Assembly: GCA_938003855.1 (NCBI GenBank)
Contig: CALKXD010000044.1
Span: forward strand, 1-64,000
From: an uncultured Granulosicoccaceae bacterium
GTDB taxonomy: Bacteria > Pseudomonadota > Gammaproteobacteria > Granulosicoccales > Granulosicoccaceae
DNA length: 64,000 bases
Direction of reading: 5' to 3'
Under the pieces are notes generated by a model. The model was not told where the DNA came from. It saw only the letters and a program-made list of their open reading frames with translations, and made no database searches. The position numbers and the translations under genes were made by a program. Positions 1 through 8,751 of this stretch are shown piece after piece (positions within the stretch are counted from its first letter, which is position 1; each line of letters begins with the position of its first letter).

Positions 1-213
1 CAGCATCACCGGCCGCATCAGCAGCACCGGCGGCAGTGTCTTTGGCGGCATCGACAGCATCACCGGCCGCATCAGCAGCACCGGCGGCAGTGTCCTTGGC
101 AGCGTCGACGGCATCACCGGCGGCATCAGCAGCACCGGCAGCGGTGTCTTTGGCGGCATCGACGGCATCACCGGCGGCATCAGCAGCACCGGCAGCGGTG
201 TCTTTAGCCGCAT
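1..213. repeat. 54-bp tandem repeat inside the DUF937 gene tail
   Basis: Nearly identical 54-bp units run from the window edge to about 213 (unit starts near 34, 88, 142 and 196) and encode 18-residue Ala/Asp/Lys-rich units on the minus strand. The copies differ by only a few bases, so recent duplication or gene conversion is likely, and copy number may vary between strains. Confidence 0.85.
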
Positions 214-1885
214 CAGCGGCGCTGCCGGCGGCATCCGTAGTGGATTCCATCGCGCTATCAGCAGCGTCTTTCATGTCGCCGCCGAACTGCTTGTAACCAA
301 ACCAGGCCAGTACCGCAAGAATAAGAGGGATCAGCCATTTCCAGAAGCCACCCCCTGACTTTTCAGGAAGTGCGGCTCTACCGGCATCGCGGATGCCGTC
401 AGCGCCACGTTCAGCGGCACCGGCAGCAGCAGATCCTGCACCTTTTGCCGCATTACCGACGGCTGTAGCCGCACCCTCTGCCGCATTGCGGGTGCCTGTC
501 ACTGCACCGCCTACCGTATTGCCGGCAGCGTCGATCCCGCGTTGCGCTGTTCGACCAGCGGCATCGCGAGCGCCTTCGGCAGCATTACCAACACCACGAC
601 CTACGGCACCAGCAGCATCACGGGCACCTTCGGCGGCGTTACCAACACCCCGACCCACGGAGCCTGCGACATTGCCAGCGGCATCCCGAGCGCCTTCAGC
701 GGCATTGCCAACACCCCGACCAACAGAACCGGCGGCATCGCGAGCACCTTCAGCGGCATTACCGACACCCCGACCAACCGAGCCTGCAACATTGCCAGCG
801 GCATCCCGAGCGCCTTCGGCGGCACTGCCGACGCCACGGCCCACAGAGCCGGCGGCATCGCGAGCACCTTCAGCGGCATTACCGACACCCCGACCAACAG
901 AGCCTGCAACATTGCCAGCGGCATCCCGAGCGCCTTCAGCCGCATTGCCAACACCCCGACCAACAGAGCCTGCAACATTGCCAGCGGCATCCCGAGCGCC
1001 TTCAGCAGCATTGCCAACCCCACGGCCAACAGAACCTGCGACATTGCCAGCGGCATCGAGTGCGCCTTCAGCAGCGTTACCGACGCCGCGTCCGACTGAT
1101 CCCGCAGCATCACGAGCGCCATCTGCAGCGCTGCCAACACCGCGCCCAACCGCACCGGCTGCGTTACCAGCCAGATCGCCAGCGCCACTCACCGCTGAAC
1201 CTGCACCACTGGCGATTGAACCTGCCGCCCCGGTAATTGAGCCAGCGGCTCCTGCGACACCAGTAGCGGCAGCCGCAGCCAGGCCAGCCGCCCCTGCGGC
1301 AACCTTGCCGCCGGAAAAACCACCGCTGCCTGTTGCACCTGAAATGCTGCTGCTTGCTGATTCCAGTTGGCTGAGCAAACCGGTCGGCAGTGCGGCAGAG
1401 ATGTTGCTGCCCTGGCTTTTCAGCATGCTCGCCAGTCCTGTGGCATTGAGTCCGGCAGCGCCGGATTCACGTTTCAGGGAACCCATAACAACCGGTGTCA
1501 GCATGCCGAGCAGTGATCCTGCTGAGCCTTTGCCAAGGCCGGTGAACTCGGACAGTCCGCTGATCATGGTGGTAACACCAGAGTTGCCCATAAGAGAGCC
1601 AAGCCCTTTAGTGCCGCTCTCTATAAGCGCAGAGGACTGATTGCCGCCAATCATAGAACCGATATTATCCAGCAAGCCGTCGTCCTGATCATCGACCAAA
1701 TTAAATAGAACATCCGCATTGGAGGGGTCCTGGGCAGCGTTGCCAATACCCGCCATTAATGCCGGCAACGCACCGTCAATAGCGGATCGGGTTTTGTCCT
1801 GGCTCTCGCCAAGTAGTCCACCGATCTGCCCGACGAGCTGATCGTTGATCTGGTTTTTAACCGCATCCATGATATTTAAAGACAT
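1..1885 (-). CDS. DUF937 protein with Ala/Gly tandem repeats (3' end outside window)
   Basis: Open from ATG at 1885 down to the window edge (about 628 codons, no stop seen), so the C-terminus is missing. An AGGAG ribosome site at 1892-1896 lies 6 bases upstream and fixes the start. Residues 1-140 look like a DUF937 (YidB-type) domain, opening MSLNIMDAVKNQINDQLVGQ. About residues 185-230 are Ala/Gly/Ser-rich, and 232-452 hold ten 18- or 22-residue units of the type VGRGVGNAAEGARDAAGNVA. A single membrane segment, WLIPLILAVLAWFGYKQF, follows near 513-535, then an outer tail of 18-residue VDAAKDTAAGAADAAGDA units. DUF937 proteins of this build often end in an OmpA/MotB peptidoglycan-binding domain; that would lie outside the window and is inference. 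The family function is unknown; an envelope-anchored fibre is plausible. The plus-strand reading frames here are shadows of the repeats. Confidence 0.8.
   Translation of the reverse strand, partial: MSLNIMDAVKNQINDQLVGQIGGLLGESQDKTRSAIDGALPALMAGIGNAAQDPSNADVLFNLVDDQDDGLLDNIGSMIGGNQSSALIESGTKGLGSLMGNSGVTTMISGLSEFTGLGKGSAGSLLGMLTPVVMGSLKRESGAAGLNATGLASMLKSQGSNISAALPTGLLSQLESASSSISGATGSGGFSGGKVAAGAAGLAAAAATGVAGAAGSITGAAGSIASGAGSAVSGAGDLAGNAAGAVGRGVGSAADGARDAAGSVGRGVGNAAEGALDAAGNVAGSVGRGVGNAAEGARDAAGNVAGSVGRGVGNAAEGARDAAGNVAGSVGRGVGNAAEGARDAAGSVGRGVGSAAEGARDAAGNVAGSVGRGVGNAAEGARDAAGSVGRGVGNAAEGARDAAGNVAGSVGRGVGNAAEGARDAAGAVGRGVGNAAEGARDAAGRTAQRGIDAAGNTVGGAVTGTRNAAEGAATAVGNAAKGAGSAAAGAAERGADGIRDAGRAALPEKSGGGFWKWLIPLILAVLAWFGYKQFGGDMKDAADSAMESTTDAAGSAADAAKDTAAGAADAAGDAVDAAKDTAAGAADAAGDAVDAAKDTAAGAADAAGDAVDAAKDTAAGAADAAGDA
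545..1160. repeat. Mixed 54/66-bp tandem repeat inside the DUF937 gene
   Basis: About ten units alternate between 54 bp (18 residues) and 66 bp (22 residues); the longer form adds a four-residue NVAG-type insert. The units read as Gly/Ala-rich helices on the minus strand and produce long open frames on the other frames and strand. Confidence 0.85.
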
Positions 1886-2467
1886 ATATAACTCCTCAGA
1901 GTGTTGTATCGACTCGAAGTGTATCGAGTCATTATTTATTCACCGAAGGCACGTTTCAGTGTGGTTTTCAGATCAAGCGGGTGGCACCGGGGTCTGGCCA
2001 ATGTTTCCGCAGGAAGGCCCTGTGTTGGCGTCCCTATCGCTGGATCATGAATGACTAACCTGAATTTGACCTTTTTTATCCGAAGTTTTGTGAATTGTTA
2101 AATCACAAACATTCACTGGCTGTGCGCGCCATCAAGCATTTCCAGACCAGGAAATATTAACAGATTCGTAGAAAGGGGAGAGTAGCTATGATGTAAAAAA
2201 GTAATGCGTACAGGGAACTTAGCGGCGTTAGCAACTGCTGTGTTTCATTTTTGTATCATGAATGTGTGGGTGCGCGCCATTTTGTTGGCGGTTCTAGGGT
2301 TGGTGAGACGATCACGCTGATCTTCGGTCAGTAACGAAACACGCTGGGGGTGCTGTGGCCCGGGCAGGTTACCTGTGTTGGCCTTCTCGCCAGACCGCAG
2401 CAACCTGCTCAGTGGTTGCGGAATCGAGTAGCGTTGCCTTTATTACCGCTGTAGCGGAATACCCTGG
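1886..2467. other. Intergenic region, upstream of the DUF937 gene
   Basis: No gene is supported. Next to the DUF937 ribosome site is a perfect 6-bp inverted repeat, GACTCG at 1911-1916 and CGAGTC at 1925-1930, placed in the expected 5' leader; it could be an operator or a leader hairpin. The remainder up to the end of the GGDEF/EAL gene shows no convincing promoter or RNA. Confidence 0.5.
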
Positions 2468-4531
2468 CTAGTGCTGGCTGGCTATCGCCTTACCAAAGGT
2501 AATCCGGTCCATTGGCTTTGAAAAATAATATCCCTGGCCGTAGTGACACCCGCTGCGTTGCAGCTGTCTGACTTGTTCTTCGTTGTCAATGCCTTCAGCA
2601 ACAACAGATAGCCCGATTGCCTCGGCGATTTGAATGGTGCTCTCGATAATGGCTGCATCGCGCTTGTCTGTCAGCATTTCTCTGACGAATGCCTGATCAA
2701 TTTTTATGGTTGATACCGGCATGGATTTTAAATAACGCAATGAAGAATAACCGGTGCCGAAATCGTCTAGAGATACCCCGAAACCATAATTGCGCAAAAG
2801 CGCCAGTTGCCGCCTGCCGTTTTCTACGTGCTTTATTGCCGCCGATTCGGTGAGTTCGAGTGACACGTAGGCGGGTGCGATACGGCACTCGTTGGTTAGA
2901 TCTATAATGGTTTCTGGAAAGTCGTCAGACTCCAGTTGCAGAGCGGAGACGTTTATAGAAACAAACAACTCCAGACCCGGGTAATTTTTTTGCCACTGTC
3001 GCAATTGCGTGAGACCTTCCCGAATTATCCAGCGACCGACGCGATGTATTCCGCCGTACATCTCCAGAATCGGGATGATTTCGTCGGCGTGCAGATCGAC
3101 CGGAGTCTCCGGCTGCCAGCGCAATAAACATTCGCAGCCAACGATAGTCTCATCGCTCAGTGATACAATCGGCTGGTAGTAGAGTTCAAACAGGTCTTCG
3201 GGGTTACCTTCACTGATTCTATTGATGATATCGCGTTGCCGCGTCAGTGCTTCCTGCGCCTGATCCGATAACAAAATGACTGATCCACGCCGGTTGTTTT
3301 TTGCCTGCAGCAATGCCTGATCGCTGAGTTTGAACAGTTCACCGAGATCAAGGCTGCTGACTTCCTGGACACTCACACCCACGGTGCAGCTGATCTCGAT
3401 GGCGCTGTTTTTATAGATGAACGGTTGTGTTACCGCTTCCTGTATCCGTTGTATTACAGCCTCGGCGGTGCGTGGTGCAACCAGACCGCAAAGCACAATA
3501 GCAAAGTGATCGCCATCCGTTCGCCCGAGCCGGTCCTCTGTGCGCAATTGACTTTGTATACGCAGGGCGACTTCTTTAAGAACTGCGTCGCCGGCAAAGT
3601 ATCCCATGGCATCGTTTATTTGCTGAAAATGATCCAGATCAACAATCGCCAGCGCGATGAATTCACCGTCGTTTTTATTATTGCGCTGAAAGTCGGATAA
3701 AAACTGCGTAATAGCTCGTCGGTTTGATGTGTCTGTTAGTGGATCGCGCAGGGATAAGCGTTGCAGCCTGGCGCTGGCTTGGCTGAATTTGTTACGTAGG
3801 TGTTCATTTTTTTTTGTCAGTGGCAGATAGCCAACGAAATGATAGATTGCCAGTAGCAACACTATCAGTGGTACCAGCAGCAGTACCAGGCGTTTGCGCC
3901 AGCTGACCTGTTGCTGGTGTTGCAGTGCCAGTTCCGTAATGACCGTTTCAATCGAGCTTGTCAGTGACGTGCCGTTGACCTCGTTCTGCAACAGCTGACG
4001 CACGACGGCGCGCGTAGGGTCCTCGCTGGCGGTAAGATCACCGATGCGATCTATTCGGCGTGACAGATGGTGTGGAGCATCGATGTACAACGGCGTGATC
4101 TGCTGATGACGGGCAATGAAGCCGGCGGATCGGTTATGGGTGAGTTCCCATTGCAGTTGCCAAAGTCGTTGTCCGTGACCGCGTAGCTGAAAAAAAACCG
4201 CTGTATCGTCCTCTTGTGCACTCGCAGAAAGACTGGCCAGTTGCTGGTTGAGTCTGGTCGCTACGTAGGATTGCTGTTGCAACAACTCACGTTGATGCTG
4301 ATACAGTGACTCGCGCTGCCACAGAGACCACATCAGCAGGGCGGTGCCGATTACGCTCGCAACCAGTGCCATTAACACAAGCTGATGCGGGAAGTCCCTT
4401 TGCTCTGTGTTGTCAGAAAGTTCGGTCAAGGTGATGGACTGCCAAAGATGGAGGGAAATACCCTGGATACCAAAGTGTTGCGGCACGGCGGTGAGAGAGC
4501 TTTTACCTGGGTGTAGAAACCATTGTTGCAA
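2468..4531 (-). CDS. Membrane protein with degenerate GGDEF and EAL domains
   Basis: Predicted cyclic-di-GMP enzyme of 687 residues. Two membrane segments (about 52-70 and 212-232) bracket a roughly 140-residue periplasmic sensor region. The GGDEF domain follows (about 255-420); its signature reads DGDHF instead of GGDEF, so cyclase activity is doubtful. The EAL domain (about 435-680) has ECLLRW for EALLRW but keeps the Asn of SINVSALQL, LELTES, DDFGTGYSSL, KIDQ, AEG and QGYYFSKP, so phosphodiesterase activity looks possible. The start at 4531 is a TTG immediately after an in-frame stop, with GGAG only 1-2 bases away, so the true N-terminus may lie further in. It is convergent with nothing and separated from the upstream glycosylase gene by 22 bases; it could be the last gene of that operon. 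Confidence 0.85.
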   Translation of the reverse strand: MQQWFLHPGKSSLTAVPQHFGIQGISLHLWQSITLTELSDNTEQRDFPHQLVLMALVASVIGTALLMWSLWQRESLYQHQRELLQQQSYVATRLNQQLASLSASAQEDDTAVFFQLRGHGQRLWQLQWELTHNRSAGFIARHQQITPLYIDAPHHLSRRIDRIGDLTASEDPTRAVVRQLLQNEVNGTSLTSSIETVITELALQHQQQVSWRKRLVLLLVPLIVLLLAIYHFVGYLPLTKKNEHLRNKFSQASARLQRLSLRDPLTDTSNRRAITQFLSDFQRNNKNDGEFIALAIVDLDHFQQINDAMGYFAGDAVLKEVALRIQSQLRTEDRLGRTDGDHFAIVLCGLVAPRTAEAVIQRIQEAVTQPFIYKNSAIEISCTVGVSVQEVSSLDLGELFKLSDQALLQAKNNRRGSVILLSDQAQEALTRQRDIINRISEGNPEDLFELYYQPIVSLSDETIVGCECLLRWQPETPVDLHADEIIPILEMYGGIHRVGRWIIREGLTQLRQWQKNYPGLELFVSINVSALQLESDDFPETIIDLTNECRIAPAYVSLELTESAAIKHVENGRRQLALLRNYGFGVSLDDFGTGYSSLRYLKSMPVSTIKIDQAFVREMLTDKRDAAIIESTIQIAEAIGLSVVAEGIDNEEQVRQLQRSGCHYGQGYYFSKPMDRITFGKAIASQH

Positions 4532-4553
4532 TCTCCGTGCATTGTTTTCCGGT

Positions 4554-5105
4554 CTAGGTGGTGATCAGGCTGGATTTCCACCGCGCGATCTTTTCGGCGC
4601 GACTCAGCGTAGCCATGGCAGGGCTGCTTGAGGGCAGGCCGACGAGCTGAATTTGTCTGTCCAGTGTCAGGTTGGGTGCTACGCGTTTGCGGAACAACTG
4701 TTCTGCCGTCTTGCCGTTAAAGGCAATCGTGCGCAACCGCGGGTGCTGCTGCAGGAACTGTTCGAAATCATTGCACACCGCACTGTTGAGAACGATCCGG
4801 GCGTCAAGGCTGCCGGGACGAATGCACTCCTGTAATACGTCCCAGAGTGCAATACCGTTATTTTTAATCAGCTTGATTCGATTCTCGTAAGTAAACTCCG
4901 TGGCGGTCAGCCGATCGTCGCCATGCATGGCTAGCATAATGGGCCAGAAGGCATTTTGTGGATGGGCGTAGTACTGTTGCGCCTGCAATGAGGCGGCGCC
5001 TGGCATCGACCCGAGAATCAGCGTACGGGCGGCGGGATTTTCGATCGGGGCCAGCGCACTCAGTACGTGTCCGGGTTGCCCGGTCTTTTTAGTCGCAGCC
5101 GGCAC
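4554..5105 (-). CDS. Hypoxanthine-DNA glycosylase (UDG superfamily)
   Basis: 183 residues. It carries the motif GSMPGAASL near residues 32-40 followed by QQYYAHPQNAFWPIM, and a second motif LPSSSPA near residue 158. These match the DNA-deoxyinosine (hypoxanthine) glycosylase branch of the uracil-DNA glycosylase superfamily; the Asn in HPQNAFW is the expected active-site residue. The enzyme would remove deaminated adenine from DNA in the cytoplasm. The ATG lies 3 bases after the stop of the DUF4175-like gene, so it is co-transcribed with the MoxR operon. That makes it a functional outlier among envelope proteins, possibly present only through transcriptional hitch-hiking. Mug-type G:T/U glycosylase is the alternative, less likely from the motifs. 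Confidence 0.85.
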   Translation of the reverse strand: MPAATKKTGQPGHVLSALAPIENPAARTLILGSMPGAASLQAQQYYAHPQNAFWPIMLAMHGDDRLTATEFTYENRIKLIKNNGIALWDVLQECIRPGSLDARIVLNSAVCNDFEQFLQQHPRLRTIAFNGKTAEQLFRKRVAPNLTLDRQIQLVGLPSSSPAMATLSRAEKIARWKSSLITT

Positions 5106-5108
5106 GCT

Positions 5109-8100
5109 TCAGGAACCTGTCGCCAATTCGTCGCTAAGACGGCGAAAATAGTCGGCGGACCGGCGACTGAATCCTTCGGGGTCAGCAGCGCGTTTACCGG
5201 TTCGGATGCCGGTGGAGTCCTGGGTTTCGGCAAATATCTGCAGCTCGAGTTGCTCGAGTTGCTTGAGCAGTAATTTGACGTTGGCCTCGATACGGCGATT
5301 ATTTTCGTCGCTGTCTGTGTTCAGTTGTCTGGCCATTTCGCGCATGTCAGCGAGCGTCTGGTCGGACAATCCATCAATGGAGCCGCTGGCCAGTCGCTCC
5401 AGCTGCTGCGAGGCGTTGTCGATCTGTCGTTGCTGTGCGTTGGCATTGATGTCGGTTTGGGCACCCGACTGGCTGCGGTTAGCACCCTGGTTGGTGGCCG
5501 ATTGGCCGTCTGCCCCAGACGACTGTGATGATTCGGATTGGGCCTGCGGCTGACCGTTCTGGCCGCTGTTTTCGGTTGGCTGCCCGCCCTGGCCACTTTG
5601 CTGACTGTCACCGCGCTGAAGTTGTTCGGCGGTCAGTGTCTGGTTGCCGCCCGGGGCTTCACCTGACTCGCGCAGGGCGTCAGCCAGTGCCTGTCGCATT
5701 TGCTGTAACGCACGTGTTGCGTCGGCGGCGGTGGTGGCAGATTCAGTGCCGCTAGCGGCTTCTGCGGCGGCAAGTTCCTTGGCGTCGAACAGATCATTCT
5801 GCAAACCAGACAGTGCGGCGCTGATTCTTTCTTCACGCAGCGCAGCCTGCGGCGCCATGCCTTCTTCGATCATGTCACCGGAGATACCCATTAATTCGGC
5901 GGCCTTGCTGCGGTCGAGCTCGTCGAGGGCCTGTTGCACGCGTGCACTTGTCTCGGGTGCCTGCTCGGCAAACCGCCTGGCGGCCTCGGCCAGTTGCTGC
6001 TGGGTGGCTTCGAGTTGCTTTTGCATCTCGCGCTTTTGTTCTGCAAGACGGCGCTCATCCTCAGCGCTGAGGCCGCTGTCAAAGCGATTTTCAGTACGGG
6101 CGTCTATGGAGCGTTGCAGTGCGTCGCGCAACTCACTGGCGGTCTGCTGCTGCTGCCGGGAGAGATCGCGTATCGCGTCTTCGGCGCTGGTCAATTGTTC
6201 CTGCAGTGCTTGTTGGCGCGCGTTTGAGACCTCTTCAAGAGATTGGCGGAGTTGCTCAGAGGCGTTTTGCAGGGCCTGCTGTCGTTGTTCGGGAGACGCG
6301 CCGTCGCCGGAGGAGTCGGCGCTTTCAAGTTCGTCTAAGGCTTCCTGCAGACTTTGCAGCGCTTGTCGGGTAGCTTGTGCTTCACTGCTTTGACCATCGC
6401 CTTGCTCACCACTCTGCTCACCGCTCTGGCCTTGCGAGCCATTGGCCTGCTGCGACTGGCTTTGCCCTGACGATGATGGCTGGTCTTGAGGTTGTCCCTG
6501 CTGTTCACTGGATGCGGTTTGTTCACGCTGCAGTTGTTCCAACTCGCGTTTGAGCTCTTCGATTTCACGCCGCAGCTTTTCCTGCTGCCAGCGCTCAGCG
6601 CTGCTGAGTTCGTCTTTGCCGGCAGCCGCGTCTGCAAGTGCCTGCTGGCGTTTGGCGAGGTCTTTCAGTTTGTCGAATGCATCGTCGACGGACTGCTCGG
6701 GGGCACCGCCGGGGGATACTGAGTCAGGTGTTTCGTATTGGTTTTTGGCCAGATCCATTTCCAGTTCATACATCTCTGCCATGTCGCGGCCGGCATTGCC
6801 GCCGCCGCTGCCATTGCCCTGGCTCTGACTGACGGTGATGTCGTTGAAAATAGACTCGGCGCGTTTTAGATATTGCAGGGCTCTTTGCTGATGGGTGACC
6901 GCGTCTTCAAACGCTAGTGCGGCCAGATTGTCTGCCGACGGGCGCATTGACGCTGCGGCCTCCTGCATGTACTCGACAAACCGGGCGATGTCGGGATCAT
7001 TGTCGAGCAGCTGTCGGGACTCTGCGCGCTGTGCAAGTTTGTCGGCCTGATCGGCGAGGGTGCCTTGCAGGTCTGACAGCAGGGTGGCGCTGTCACTGGG
7101 ATCAATCAGGGATTCCTGTTCATTTTTCTGATCGCGGATCAGGTTCCAGGTGGCGACCAGTATTTCTTTTTGTCGCTGTGATATTTCCTGTTCCTGCTGT
7201 TGTTGTCCGCCACCGCCCCCTTGTTGTGATTGCTGTGATTGACTGAATTTGCGTTCAAACGGCCTGACATCGATAAAAAGGATATCGGTAGAAACGGTTT
7301 GCTCGCGATCGCGTGCCTCGGCGTAATAGGTCACCAGATCACCGGGTAACAGTTCGGTGCCCATTTCGTTGGTGAATTCTTCGAGCATAAAGGTGTGCGA
7401 GAAATCGCCAGCCTCATCAAGGGGCAGAGAGTTCCATTCGCCGCCGTTAACGGAATATTTCAAGGTGACCTCTTCAACGGCAAAGTCATCGACGGCACTG
7501 GCGGTGACTGTGACCTCTTCGATTGCCGTGGCGGTCCAGTCTCCCCCGGGTTTGGAGAAGCTGATGGTGGGCTGCTGATCATCGGCTACTGTAATCTGAT
7601 ACTCCGGAGACAGCATAATGCGATCATCGCCGAGCAGATCTGCCAGTTGATAGCTACTGTCTTCATCTACAGTGAAAGTCACGGAGTAGCGCAGGTCCTG
7701 CTCGCTGGTCAGTGCTATCGCGGTGTCGCCAATCAGAATCTCGCCGCTGCTGAGCGCTTTGTCGGTGGTGATACTGAGGTCCACACGGGTGCCGGCGACT
7801 GCGTTGATGTCGCCGCCGTTTGTATCGGTTTCCGGTTCGCGGTTTGTCCATGCCGGATAGGTGTAGGACAGTTGTAACTGTTCAATTCGGGCCGGGATCA
7901 CGACTTCTACTGTCGACGTGTCACTTTCGGTGAAGGCCGATGTCACGTAGTAGTCAATCGGGTCGGTGACACCGTACAGCGTAAAACTGAAGGTGCCATC
8001 GTCCTCACGATTCATGTCAACCGTCTCCCACTCAGAGTCGGCAGTGTTGCCCGTTTGTTTGACGTGAAGTTCGGCCAGATCGGATTCGAAGCCCTCGGCG

Positions 8101-8750
8101 GTGGCTACCACAAACAAGCTGTCGCCAAGGCGGATCTTGGTATCGCCCGGTGAAAGACTGATGCTTCGATCCGGCAGAATATCGGATTGATACCAGCCAA
8201 ACCACAGATGCTTGATACCGGCTCGCCAGTCCAGCGGCATGGTGGAAAAAAACCAGCCGGCTAACACAAGGATACCGGCGGAGGCGGCAACCGGGCCGAT
8301 CAGTTCGGCGGTGGGGAACAATTTGCGGACCGGCGCGGTAGCAGCGGCCCGTGAGGCATCTTTCGCCAGCAGACCGGTAAACGGTGTTTTGATATTGCGC
8401 CGTTGCAGGTCGATGTAAGTCTCCGCTCTGCCTTGAAAGGCCGGCACGGATTGCTCGAGTTCTGCGGCCCCGGCGGTATTTTTCAGTTGCCGTTGAGGTC
8501 TCCAGAGCAGTAGCACCACCAGCACAATTGCCAGCAGCAGCAAGGCAAATCGGGCGGGGTAGTAGAGCCAGTTGGAATAGGCCAGCGAGTCACCGAGTAC
8601 CGCAGCGAGCAGCGAGACCGCGACAGCAGCAAAGATCACGGCAGCGATTGCCACTGCGGTGCTTCTAAAGCGGAACCGTCTGCGATAGTTGGTCAGGTAG
8701 TTGTCGAACTGCTGCTGATGATCGGTGCGACCACGTCGTTTTACGTTCAT
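5109..8750 (-). CDS. DUF4175-like giant membrane protein with Gln-rich coiled coils
   Basis: About 1213 residues. I use ATG 8750 because the preceding gene stops at 8752 and the sequence from there (MNVKRRGRTD) leads into the membrane segments; the longer open frame to 9143 lies over the upstream gene. Two membrane helices (about 34-56 and 64-86) and a third near 140-160 are followed by an extracytoplasmic beta-rich region (about 200-500) with repeated Ig/FN3-like strands. A very long, low-complexity Gln/Ser/Gly/Glu-rich coiled-coil region follows (about 530-1170). This architecture matches the DUF4175 proteins found with MoxR/DUF58/BatA genes; no enzyme motif is visible. It probably forms a large periplasmic or membrane-spanning scaffold. 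Seventh structural gene of the operon, 1 base after the BatA-like gene. Confidence 0.75.
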   Translation of the reverse strand: MNVKRRGRTDHQQQFDNYLTNYRRRFRFRSTAVAIAAVIFAAVAVSLLAAVLGDSLAYSNWLYYPARFALLLLAIVLVVLLLWRPQRQLKNTAGAAELEQSVPAFQGRAETYIDLQRRNIKTPFTGLLAKDASRAAATAPVRKLFPTAELIGPVAASAGILVLAGWFFSTMPLDWRAGIKHLWFGWYQSDILPDRSISLSPGDTKIRLGDSLFVVATAEGFESDLAELHVKQTGNTADSEWETVDMNREDDGTFSFTLYGVTDPIDYYVTSAFTESDTSTVEVVIPARIEQLQLSYTYPAWTNREPETDTNGGDINAVAGTRVDLSITTDKALSSGEILIGDTAIALTSEQDLRYSVTFTVDEDSSYQLADLLGDDRIMLSPEYQITVADDQQPTISFSKPGGDWTATAIEEVTVTASAVDDFAVEEVTLKYSVNGGEWNSLPLDEAGDFSHTFMLEEFTNEMGTELLPGDLVTYYAEARDREQTVSTDILFIDVRPFERKFSQSQQSQQGGGGGQQQQEQEISQRQKEILVATWNLIRDQKNEQESLIDPSDSATLLSDLQGTLADQADKLAQRAESRQLLDNDPDIARFVEYMQEAAASMRPSADNLAALAFEDAVTHQQRALQYLKRAESIFNDITVSQSQGNGSGGGNAGRDMAEMYELEMDLAKNQYETPDSVSPGGAPEQSVDDAFDKLKDLAKRQQALADAAAGKDELSSAERWQQEKLRREIEELKRELEQLQREQTASSEQQGQPQDQPSSSGQSQSQQANGSQGQSGEQSGEQGDGQSSEAQATRQALQSLQEALDELESADSSGDGASPEQRQQALQNASEQLRQSLEEVSNARQQALQEQLTSAEDAIRDLSRQQQQTASELRDALQRSIDARTENRFDSGLSAEDERRLAEQKREMQKQLEATQQQLAEAARRFAEQAPETSARVQQALDELDRSKAAELMGISGDMIEEGMAPQAALREERISAALSGLQNDLFDAKELAAAEAASGTESATTAADATRALQQMRQALADALRESGEAPGGNQTLTAEQLQRGDSQQSGQGGQPTENSGQNGQPQAQSESSQSSGADGQSATNQGANRSQSGAQTDINANAQQRQIDNASQQLERLASGSIDGLSDQTLADMREMARQLNTDSDENNRRIEANVKLLLKQLEQLELQIFAETQDSTGIRTGKRAADPEGFSRRSADYFRRLSDELATGS

Positions 8751-8751
8751 A

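Noticed and set aside
36-296. Short plus-strand Ala-rich frame
   Set aside because: Shadow of the 54-bp tandem repeats of the same gene.
393-1640. Plus-strand Pro/Ala-rich frame of 415 codons
   Set aside because: It is the reverse-strand shadow of the DUF937 gene repeats; the real gene has a start, ribosome site, recognisable domain and membrane helix on the minus strand.
1886-2467. Small gene or RNA in the gap
   Set aside because: No start, ribosome site and codon pattern coincide, and no convincing fold other than the short leader repeat.
5644-6393. 249-codon plus-strand Ser/Ala frame
   Set aside because: Shadow of the Gln-rich coiled coil of the DUF4175-like gene.
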